From the NCBI GenBank assembly GCA_964464035.1, contig CAYXEN010000033.1, forward strand, positions 1-27,241: a stretch of DNA of 27,241 bases, in the 5' to 3' direction. How positions within the stretch are numbered: position 1 is the stretch's first letter; every line of letters starts with the position of its first letter. This DNA comes from CAYXEN01 sp964464035. GTDB lineage: Bacteria > Krumholzibacteriota > Krumholzibacteriia > WVZY01. The position numbers and the translations under genes are program-made. The notes beneath the pieces were generated by a model, which worked only from the letters and a program-made list of their open reading frames with translations, was not told where the DNA came from and did no database searches. This document shows, piece by piece, positions 8,559 through 14,003 of the stretch.

Positions 8559-8587
8559 AGTGTAGCGGCCGCAAAGTACGGTGTCAA
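8559..8587 (-). promoter_or_regulatory. Consensus promoter for the glycosyltransferase gene
   Basis: Minus strand: TTGACA (8587-8582, perfect), a 17-base spacer, and TACACT (8564-8559, four of six). Transcription should begin around 8551-8553, directly before the ATG at 8549. This supports both that start codon and a nearly leaderless message. Confidence 0.65.
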
Positions 8588-8599
8588 ACAAAGCTTGGG

Positions 8600-8628
8600 T
8601 TGACACTGCATCCGCTCGGGGATAGTCT
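8600..8628 (+). promoter_or_regulatory. Promoter for the lipoprotein-tadA unit
   Basis: TTGACA (8600-8605, perfect), a 17-base spacer, and TAGTCT (8623-8628, three of six). The weak -10 lowers confidence. It is back to back with the glycosyltransferase promoter, the two -35 boxes being separated by 12 bases. Confidence 0.5.
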
Positions 8629-8650
8629 CAAGAACAGGAGAAGGGAAAGG

Positions 8651-9355
8651 ATGGTGATCATGAAGAAGTCAGCGGCAATGGTTCTTGTTCTCGTCGTTGC
8701 ATCGATCTTTCCGGCGTGTCAGAAAAAGCATCCGGTCAAGGTGCGCGTGTCGCCCGAAATGAAAAAGGGAGAAGTCGCTTCCATAGCGATCTTTCCTTTC
8801 ACGAGCGCCGTGGGCCAGAGTGACGATCCGGACAACCGTGCCCCAAGGGTGTTCGAGAAGTTTTTCTTCGAGGATCTGAGTGCACGGACCGACTACAAGT
8901 TCATAACGCCGAGAACGGTGTCCTACGCGGCGGAGCGAGAGGGCGTCACCAAACGGCAGGAGGAATTCCTCAGGAAATGGCCGACCTCGCAGGAGCCGGA
9001 CATGGAGTTTCTCAAATCCATATCCGGAGTGCTGAAATGTGATGCTTTCCTCATCGGCACGATCGATCTCTGGCAGAAGGATGAGGCTGACTACCAAGAG
9101 AACGCGGCGGGAGCGACGTACGTGGGGGCAACCATCACCGTGATCGATGCGGCCACGGGCAAGACACTTTTCCAAGCGAGCGACGAGGATTACCTGGAGA
9201 GCATAGGGACGGAGACGGGCGACAGGAGACTGGTCGTCGGCAAGTCCGGCAACGTGTACAAGGATTTCGGGGAGAGGATGTACAAGGCTCCTCCTTTCGA
9301 AGACGTCGTCGTCAAGGTGGCCAAGGCTCTCGCATCAAGTCTCCCCCCGCGGTGA
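8651..9355 (+). CDS. Putative lipoprotein, possible LpoB/CsgG-like fold
   Basis: Predicted 234-residue exported protein of unknown role. The N-terminus has a basic start (MVIMKK), a hydrophobic run and a cysteine at residue 23 (ASIFPAC), a loose lipobox, so it is probably a lipoprotein. The mature part begins with a strand pattern (EVASIAIFPFTS), then FEKFFFEDLSARTDYKFITP, DAFLIGTIDLW and TYVGATITVIDAATGKTLFQA. This arrangement recalls the LpoB/CsgG/DUF799 lipoproteins, which monitor or activate envelope machinery; that is recognition by pattern only. The frame is open upstream to a TTG at 8600, but this lies inside the promoter. ATG 8651 or ATG 8660 are the candidates, with GGAGAAGGGAAAGG just upstream. 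tadA follows after 7 bases. Confidence 0.7.
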   Translation: MVIMKKSAAMVLVLVVASIFPACQKKHPVKVRVSPEMKKGEVASIAIFPFTSAVGQSDDPDNRAPRVFEKFFFEDLSARTDYKFITPRTVSYAAEREGVTKRQEEFLRKWPTSQEPDMEFLKSISGVLKCDAFLIGTIDLWQKDEADYQENAAGATYVGATITVIDAATGKTLFQASDEDYLESIGTETGDRRLVVGKSGNVYKDFGERMYKAPPFEDVVVKVAKALASSLPPR

Positions 9356-9362
9356 ACCACTG

Positions 9363-9812
9363 ATGCACGACGACCGTTATTGGATGCGCCTGGCTCTCGG
9401 CGAAGCAAGCGCGGCCTTCGATAAGGGTGAGGTGCCGGTCGGGTGCCTGGTCGTTCACGACGACGAGGTGATCGCCAAGGCGCACAACCGCGTGGAAGAA
9501 TCCGGTGATCCCCTCGCCCACGCGGAGATCATCGCCCTCGGCGAGGCGGCGAAATCGCGGGGAAGGGAACTTCTAGCCGATTGCGTCGTCTACGTCACTA
9601 TCGAGCCGTGCGTTATGTGCATTGGGGCGATGAGCATAGCCCGCATTCCCAAGCTCGTCTACGGAGCCGGCGAACCTCGAACCGGCGCATGCGGCGGCCG
9701 GCTCGGCCTTGCCTTCGATGCCGCGTTCGAGCCGCGAATAGCGATCATCGGCGGAGTGGAAAGGGAGGAGTGCGCCCGCCTGATGAAGCTCTTTTTCAAG
9801 GGGAAGAGGTGA
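9363..9812 (+). CDS. tadA: tRNA-specific adenosine deaminase TadA
   Basis: Predicted 149-residue zinc deaminase that converts adenosine 34 to inosine in tRNA-Arg(ACG). The catalytic motifs are complete: HAE at residues 53-55 and PCVMC at 82-86 supply the zinc ligands and proton shuttle. GACGGRLGLAFD near 107-118 and a basic C-terminus also fit the family, as does the length. ATG 9363 follows the lipoprotein stop by 7 bases, suggesting cotranscription. Its position just before a tRNA-Ser and, further on, ffs and dnaX fits a frequent bacterial arrangement. Confidence 0.95.
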   Translation: MHDDRYWMRLALGEASAAFDKGEVPVGCLVVHDDEVIAKAHNRVEESGDPLAHAEIIALGEAAKSRGRELLADCVVYVTIEPCVMCIGAMSIARIPKLVYGAGEPRTGACGGRLGLAFDAAFEPRIAIIGGVEREECARLMKLFFKGKR

Positions 9813-9830
9813 GTTAACGGCTTTTTTCAC

Positions 9831-9862
9831 TTGAAATAGAACGCATCATACCTTTTTATAGT
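9831..9862 (+). promoter_or_regulatory. Weak candidate promoter for tRNA-Ser(GGA)
   Basis: TATAGT at 9857-9862 looks like a -10 box and ends 6 bases before the first tRNA base, the same spacing as at tRNA-Ser(CGA). TTGAAA at 9831-9836 could be the -35, but the spacing of 20 bases is too long; an alternative is TTGAAA with TTTATA (9855-9860) at 18. A run of six T residues just after tadA may also reduce read-through. Confidence 0.35.
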
Positions 9863-9868
9863 CGCTGC

Positions 9869-9959
9869 GGAGAGATGCGAGAGCTGGCTGAATCGGCACG
9901 ATTGGAAATCGTGTGAGCGCGCAAGCGTTCCGAGGGTTCGAATCCCTCTCTCTCCGCCA
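9869..9959 (+). tRNA. tRNA-Ser(GGA)
   Basis: Type II tRNA with a long variable arm. The acceptor stem GGAGAGA (9869-9875) pairs with TCTCTCC (9949-9955), the discriminator is G 9956, and CCA is encoded (9957-9959). Anticodon stem CACGA/TCGTG (9897-9901, 9909-9913) encloses TTGGAAA with anticodon GGA at 9904-9906, reading UCC and UCU. The T-arm GAGGG-TTCGAAT-CCCTC is perfect. Confidence 0.96.
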
Positions 9960-10085
9960 TTTCCTTGCATTGCTGCTGATCCCACGCTGCGAATCATCGC
10001 GCTATCCCGTTTTGCTGCACCTTGTTCCTCGAACGCCCGCCATGGCCCCGCCGGAAGCCGAAACTGCAAGTAATGACAAGCCTTT

Positions 10086-10103
10086 TCAAGCGTTTGAGCT
10101 TGA
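10086..10103. repeat. Inverted repeat overlapping the -35 box, possible operator
   Basis: TCAAGC (10086-10091), a 6-base centre, and GCTTGA (10098-10103) form a perfect 6-base inverted repeat. Its right arm overlaps the -35 box at 10100-10105. The size and position suit a repressor or activator site, but no regulator gene is nearby. Confidence 0.35.
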
Positions 10104-10128
10104 CCGTTACAGAAAAATATGATAAAAT
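10100..10128 (+). promoter_or_regulatory. Sigma70-like promoter for the two secreted-protein genes
   Basis: TTGACC (10100-10105), a 17-base spacer, and TAAAAT (10123-10128) each match five of six consensus bases, in a locally AT-rich patch unusual for this window. Transcription should begin near 10135. Confidence 0.72.
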
Positions 10129-10261
10129 CATCTTTGCTCCAGTACAGGCTCAAGATAAATCGTCCCGGCCGTCCTCCAAGCGAGGCACGGTTTCTCGAGC
10201 TAAGGGTGAGACCTCTTGCCGCATCGAGGGTAAAAGGGTTCACGTCGGAGGTGTTCCGCCT

Positions 10262-12556
10262 ATGAAGTACTTCTCGCTGTTTTTATCTTTCCTGTTTCTT
10301 CTTTTTCTCCTTCCTCCACCGTCTGCCGCCGGCACCGTTCTCATGAACAATTTCGGTTACATGTATGAAACGGGCGGCTTTCCTTCCAGCGCCGTCGGGG
10401 ATGCGCTCGAGGGAGTGGGCGTGGTGACCGCGGTCAGTCCGCCCATAAACTGTGATCTCAACCTCTACGAGCTTACGTGGAGCATACGGGATCTGCTTTC
10501 CCAGGGAGAATTCAGTCCCGACGGGGGAAGAACGATCATCGTCAGTTATTCGGGCGGAACGATCCACATCAATAGCGATCCACTCAAGAATCACGATTTC
10601 GGGATCAACCCCCCGAATGCAACCGCACCAGTGACGTTCGAGGACGGAGATCAGTTCCTCGTCGGTTCGTTCACGCAGTTCGTGATGTTCTATGATACCC
10701 AGTTCCAGGTGGGATCTTTCCAGGGTTTGGTCGACTTCACCACAGGGACCAACCTTGCGGACCTGGGAAACCCAAATGGAATGATTTTCGCGGGCACGAT
10801 CGGACCGGGACTCGACCCCAACATTCCCCAGGGATATTCATTGGAGGTGGTCGGCAGGATAATCGCTCCCTCATTCTGCACTGTCAAAGGCAACGTGAGT
10901 TACGTATACAATCCCGATCAGTGTGAGAAATGCAAGGGAATCACGAGACTGGTTCTGACTTACAACGGCACTGAAGATCCGGCCAACGCCGGCGTCAGCT
11001 GCGGAGCTCAAGTGGAGGTTTCGGGCAACGACCTGATAATAACTCCGGATACCACCGTCGCCTGCAGTGACGAGCATGAGCACCACGAGCATTACAAACT
11101 GCCCAAAGAGACGACGATAAGCGTGGGGGCGGATCAGGTCACCATCCACACGTCGTGTTCGAGGCCCATAGATCCCGGAAACGTGATCGACGATTTCACG
11201 GTCTCCGCCGTGGACAAGATCGTGGTTCCGTGTGAAGAGGACGAAGAGGAAAAATGCGAAGGCATAACCCGCCTCGTACTCCTTTACAACGGTTTCAACG
11301 ATCCAACGGCGGTGAGCGTTTCGGACGGGGCATATGCAACGGTATCCGGCGATACGTTGACTCTTCTTCCCACCGGGACCAAGTTCAAGGCCAACACGGA
11401 GATCATCGTAGGCGACGATTCCGCGATAATCCATACTTCCTGTTCTCAGCCCCTCGAGCCCGGATTCATTTACGGTGAGTTCGAGGTGCTGGCCGTCGAC
11501 AAGATTCTTCCGCAGAGCTTGACGGCCGGGGGATCCGCCACCAGCGGGCCCGTCGTGGGTGCGACGGTGGACCTGATAGACGGCGAAGGCAACATATTCA
11601 CCACTCTCACGGACGTGAACGGTGACTACGTCTTCTTCGACGTCGCAACGGAAACGGTGATGGTCAACGTCGTCGTCCCTCTTGGCTACGTGGCTGTCAC
11701 TCCTACGGACACCACGCTGGTGTGCGCCGCTGGAGACGTCGCCGTCGCGGATTTCGTCTTCGAGCGCAAGGCGACGCAGGACAAGCCCCGTTCGGTGGGT
11801 TTCTGGAAACACCAGGTGAACGATGCGCTGAAGGGCAAGCACAAGGGTGTAAAGGTACCCGCCGATCAGTTGCTGGCTTTCTTCGATCAGTTGCACCAGA
11901 GGTTCGACAAGTATTTCGGCATTTTCATGCCTGTGCAAACCTTGCAGGACTTCAAGGAGGTACTCTCGCCCAAGAAGAAGGCGACGCACTACGACAAGGC
12001 GAGGAGCCAGTTCGCCGCTCTTCTCTTGAACGTGGTTTCCAACCGGCTCAGCACCTGGCAGTTCGTAAGCAAGGATGAAGCCACGGTGAGCCAGGCGATC
12101 ACGTACATTTCCGATCTTCTCACGGACGCCGATCCTTCAAACGACGAACTAGCCAAGGATATCGCCGAGCGGATAAACAAGGGCGAGAAGGTGGGTGCCG
12201 GTGTCATCCCGCTGAGCATCACCCAGATCGCCTACGTACCTCCGCCGGATGATAATCTCTACGAGTCGAAGGATGTACCGCTGGTGAGCAGGGTAGGCAA
12301 CTATCCCAATCCGTTCAATCCCCAGACGACGATCTCCTACGAACTGGGCGCGAGCGCACCCGTCGAGCTCGCCGTTTACGACATAAGGGGACGCAAAGTC
12401 CGCTCTCTCGTTCGCGGCGAGGTCCAGGCGGGATACCAGAGCGTGACGTGGAACGGTACCGACGATTCCGGTAGAACGGTCGCCTCCGGCGTATACTTCT
12501 ACCGTTTGAGAGTCGGCGACAAGATCGTAACGAGACGGATGGTTCTCGTACGATAG
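10262..12556 (+). CDS. Secreted multidomain protein with FlgD/T9SS-like C-terminal tail
   Basis: Predicted 764-residue exported protein, function unknown. Residues 1-23 form a signal peptide (MKYFSLFLSFLFLLFLLPPP then SAAG). Residues 25-203 are a domain shared with the next gene (NHDFGINPPNATAPVTFEDG). Residues about 221-321 and 332-416 are two copies of a repeat starting C-x-GITRLVL-x-YNG and ending HTSCS-x-P then AVDKI, resembling DUF7467-type extracellular repeats. The first copy has an inserted His/acidic patch (CSDEHEHHEHY, 268-278). Residues 420-502 look like a carboxypeptidase-regulatory/SdrD-B-like beta domain. Residues 509-660 form a helical module starting RSVGFWKHQ. Residues 674-764 are a FlgD-Ig/type IX-like sorting domain (NYPNPFNPQT, SGVYFYRL). 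ATG 10262 is chosen for the signal peptide, with GGAGG about 10 bases upstream. Confidence 0.85.
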   Translation: MKYFSLFLSFLFLLFLLPPPSAAGTVLMNNFGYMYETGGFPSSAVGDALEGVGVVTAVSPPINCDLNLYELTWSIRDLLSQGEFSPDGGRTIIVSYSGGTIHINSDPLKNHDFGINPPNATAPVTFEDGDQFLVGSFTQFVMFYDTQFQVGSFQGLVDFTTGTNLADLGNPNGMIFAGTIGPGLDPNIPQGYSLEVVGRIIAPSFCTVKGNVSYVYNPDQCEKCKGITRLVLTYNGTEDPANAGVSCGAQVEVSGNDLIITPDTTVACSDEHEHHEHYKLPKETTISVGADQVTIHTSCSRPIDPGNVIDDFTVSAVDKIVVPCEEDEEEKCEGITRLVLLYNGFNDPTAVSVSDGAYATVSGDTLTLLPTGTKFKANTEIIVGDDSAIIHTSCSQPLEPGFIYGEFEVLAVDKILPQSLTAGGSATSGPVVGATVDLIDGEGNIFTTLTDVNGDYVFFDVATETVMVNVVVPLGYVAVTPTDTTLVCAAGDVAVADFVFERKATQDKPRSVGFWKHQVNDALKGKHKGVKVPADQLLAFFDQLHQRFDKYFGIFMPVQTLQDFKEVLSPKKKATHYDKARSQFAALLLNVVSNRLSTWQFVSKDEATVSQAITYISDLLTDADPSNDELAKDIAERINKGEKVGAGVIPLSITQIAYVPPPDDNLYESKDVPLVSRVGNYPNPFNPQTTISYELGASAPVELAVYDIRGRKVRSLVRGEVQAGYQSVTWNGTDDSGRTVASGVYFYRLRVGDKIVTRRMVLVR
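10922..11224 (+). repeat. Protein-level repeat, copy 1 (with His-rich insert)
   Basis: Encodes residues about 221-321 of the secreted protein. It aligns with copy 2 at 11255-11509 through GITRLVL, YNG, VSGNDLIITP and HTSCSRPIDPG. Nucleotide identity is clearly lower than protein similarity, so the duplication is old. Copy 1 carries an extra acidic/histidine segment at 11063-11095. Confidence 0.8.
11255..11509 (+). repeat. Protein-level repeat, copy 2
   Basis: Encodes residues about 332-416, matching copy 1 without the His-rich insert: CEGITRLVLLYNG, VSGDTLTLLPTG, HTSCSQPLEPG, AVDKI. A short acidic linker (EEDEEEK) joins the two copies. Confidence 0.8.
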
Positions 12557-12566
12557 ATGGATGTAC

Positions 12567-12613
12567 CCGTCGTGCGGCGGTCGGTTGTAGAGATGATCGC
12601 CGCACGGCGACGG
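12567..12613. promoter_or_regulatory. Long GC-rich hairpin between the two secreted-protein genes
   Basis: CCGTCGTGCGGCG (12567-12579) pairs with CGCCGCACGGCGACGG (12598-12613) through an inner 7-9 base stem and an outer CCGTCG/CGACGG stem with a small bulge; the loop is 18 bases. No T-run follows, so it is more likely an mRNA-stability, attenuation or processing element than a classical terminator. Confidence 0.6.
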
Positions 12614-12674
12614 AGTAGGAGCAGTGTGAACGGAACCTGCGAGACGATTACATGAACCGCGAGGGAGGCACTCA

Positions 12675-13331
12675 ATGAAAAGACTGCTTGTGGCTCTCGC
12701 CTTTGTTTGCTTGCTGTCGCCGGGGATGTCCGCAGCCGTTGAACAAATGGTGATAAACGGATTCACGTATTTCACCCCGCCTGAAGGGGTGGGCACTCAG
12801 GCGACGCTGGTCGCACAGTTGGATCCGCCCTATGGGTTCGACTATCCCATGACTGTCGATTTCAGCACCAACGAATACACTTTTTACTTCCAGTCGACCA
12901 TCCAGTCGATATCCGTCGGCCCCGTGACTACGACGATATCTTATGCGGATGCGTCGTTTGCGATCTATGAGGATCCGTCCAAGAACGGCGACTACGGCGT
13001 CAACCCCCCGAACGGGACTTCGCCGTCGACATTCCAGGACGGCACGCCGATCTTGACCGGCACCTTGTCGAACGTGACCCGCATAGATTACAACTTGGGA
13101 TTTCCCGAGCCCACCATCGTGGCCGATTGCACTTTCACCGGTGGAACCAAGCTCTCCGAACTGATCCAGGGCAACAACTGGACGCTGCACGGTGGAATCT
13201 CATCGAACCCGCTCGCGGGCATTCCCACGGGATACCAGCAGAGCTGGTCGTTGAAGATAGTCTTCTCGGGTCCACTGCCCGTGGAGGAATATACTTGGGG
13301 CGGTATAAAGGCTCTCTATGGGGGGAAGTAG
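12675..13331 (+). CDS. Secreted protein, stand-alone paralogue of the neighbour's N-terminal domain
   Basis: Predicted 218-residue exported protein of unknown function. Residues 1-20 are a signal peptide (MKRLLVALAFVCLLSPGMSA). The mature part corresponds to the N-terminal domain of the 764-residue protein upstream: DPSKNGDYGVNPPNGTSPST here against DPLKNHDFGINPPNATAPVT there, followed in both by F-x-DG, a G-T/S-rich strand, a TGT/GGT-L-x-x-L segment, and IPxGY before a final strand. It lacks the repeats, helical module and sorting tail of its neighbour. No sorting domain is visible, so it may be periplasmic, released, or held by the larger protein. AGGGAGGC about 7 bases before the ATG is a fair ribosome site. 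A strong terminator follows. Probably cotranscribed with the larger gene, as no separate promoter was seen. Confidence 0.82.
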   Translation: MKRLLVALAFVCLLSPGMSAAVEQMVINGFTYFTPPEGVGTQATLVAQLDPPYGFDYPMTVDFSTNEYTFYFQSTIQSISVGPVTTTISYADASFAIYEDPSKNGDYGVNPPNGTSPSTFQDGTPILTGTLSNVTRIDYNLGFPEPTIVADCTFTGGTKLSELIQGNNWTLHGGISSNPLAGIPTGYQQSWSLKIVFSGPLPVEEYTWGGIKALYGGK

Positions 13332-13356
13332 CAGGAGGAGGAAGGACGGTCCTGTG

Positions 13357-13390
13357 ATACCCCGCCTCGCTTGAGGCGGGGTATTTTTTT
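13357..13390 (+). terminator. Strong rho-independent terminator
   Basis: ATACCCCGCCT (13357-13367), the 6-base loop CGCTTG, and AGGCGGGGTAT (13374-13384) form a perfect 11-base stem followed by seven T residues (13384-13390). It closes the secreted-protein unit and isolates it from the tRNA cluster. Confidence 0.95.
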
Positions 13391-13424
13391 GCACATGGCG
13401 TGCCGGGAATGTTTTCCCAAGAGC

Positions 13425-13453
13425 TTGCGCTTTTGCCTTCCATGAGTTAGAAT
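13425..13453 (+). promoter_or_regulatory. Candidate promoter for the tRNA-Ser/tRNA-Ala/SRP RNA cluster
   Basis: TTGCGC (13425-13430, three of six), a 17-base spacer, and TAGAAT (13448-13453, five of six). The predicted start coincides with the first base of tRNA-Ser(CGA) at 13460. A promoter is expected here because a strong terminator lies just upstream. Confidence 0.5.
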
Positions 13454-13459
13454 TCCCGC

Positions 13460-13548
13460 GGAGAGATGCCAGAGCGGTTTAATGGGGCGGTCTCGAAAAC
13501 CGTTGAGCGCGCTCAAGCGCTCCGAGGGTTCGAATCCCTCTCTCTCCG
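13460..13548 (+). tRNA. tRNA-Ser(CGA)
   Basis: Type II tRNA. Acceptor GGAGAGA (13460-13466) pairs with TCTCTCC (13541-13547); discriminator G 13548. CCA is not encoded (GAAGA follows). Anticodon stem GCGGT/ACCGT encloses CTCGAAA with anticodon CGA at 13494-13496, reading UCG. The 3' part is nearly identical to tRNA-Ser(GGA) at 9869. Confidence 0.96.
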
Positions 13549-13561
13549 AAGACAATCGGGT

Positions 13562-13637
13562 GGGGATGTAGCTCAGCTGGGAGAGCACCTCGTTCGCAAC
13601 GAGGGGGTCGGCGGTTCGAATCCGCTCATCTCCACCA
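13562..13637 (+). tRNA. tRNA-Ala(CGC)
   Basis: Acceptor GGGGATG (13562-13568) pairs with CATCTCC (13627-13633); discriminator A 13634 and encoded CCA 13635-13637. Anticodon stem CCTCG/CGAGG encloses TTCGCAA, anticodon CGC at 13595-13597, reading GCG. Only 13 bases follow tRNA-Ser(CGA), so the two are cotranscribed. Confidence 0.95.
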
Positions 13638-13651
13638 TTGATCATAGATGA

Positions 13652-13924
13652 GAGATCGTGCTAGGCGGGGAGGTAGCGGTGCCCTGTACCCGCAATCCGC
13701 TATAGCGGGGCTAAATCCCTGCCCTAGGACGCCAGGTGTCACTGACTTCGATGGCGGAAGTGGCGTCGATGGCCAGGTCCCGTGCAATGGTCGTCCATGA
13801 ACCCCGTCAGGACCGGAAGGTAGCAGCGGTAAGTGGAGCCGGTCATGTGATGCGGGGAAACCTGGCCGGAGCTAACCCGGTATCGAAGGGTGGTTCCTGC
13901 GTTCGAAGGCAGGTGCACGATCTC
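13652..13924 (+). ncRNA. ffs: Large SRP RNA with Alu domain (scRNA type)
   Basis: RNA component of the signal recognition particle, about 273 bases. The ends pair: GAGATCGTGC at 13652 with GCACGATCTC at 13915-13924. The 5' Alu-domain signature GCTAGGCGGGGAGGTAGCGG and the matching segment CCCTGCCCTAGG follow the Bacillus-type pattern. The apical domain IV that binds Ffh is at 13806-13827 (GTCAGGACC-GGAA-GGTAGCAGC). Ends are estimated from the closing helix. It follows tRNA-Ala by 14 bases and is probably processed from the same transcript; dnaX starts 79 bases later. Confidence 0.93.
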
Positions 13925-14003
13925 ATCCGGTCGCCTTTTCATCCGGCCGGTGCGAACGCGTGGATCGAAGGAACCGGAAACCTCGAGCGGCCCTGGAGAT
14001 GAG

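Larger units (their letters stand above)
9960..10261 (+). other. Intergenic region and leader of the secreted-protein unit
   Basis: About 300 bases without a credible gene. It holds a promoter (10100-10128), an inverted repeat over the -35 box (10086-10103) and a predicted leader of about 127 bases (10135-10261). The leader contains imperfect inverted repeats around 10185-10225 (GAGG/CCTC, GGTTTC/GAGACC), but I could not match it to a known riboswitch. The open frame running upstream of 10262 has no secretion signal and crosses the promoter, so it is not taken as coding. Confidence 0.5.

Noticed and set aside
8550..8606. GTG start 19 codons upstream for the glycosyltransferase
   Set aside because: It lies upstream of a consensus promoter, and the added residues are not family-like.
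10135..10261. Riboswitch in the leader of the secreted-protein gene
   Set aside because: I compared it with remembered cores of c-di-GMP, FMN and cobalamin riboswitches and found no match.
9869..13548. Integrative element with tRNA-Ser attachment sites
   Set aside because: No integrase, excisionase or phage gene is present. The direct repeat is explained by two genuine tRNA-Ser genes with different anticodons. Kept only as a hypothesis for the cassette's origin.
13890..14003. Earlier in-frame start for dnaX
   Set aside because: It lies inside the SRP RNA and adds non-homologous residues; ATG 14004 has a ribosome site and the conserved DnaX N-terminus.
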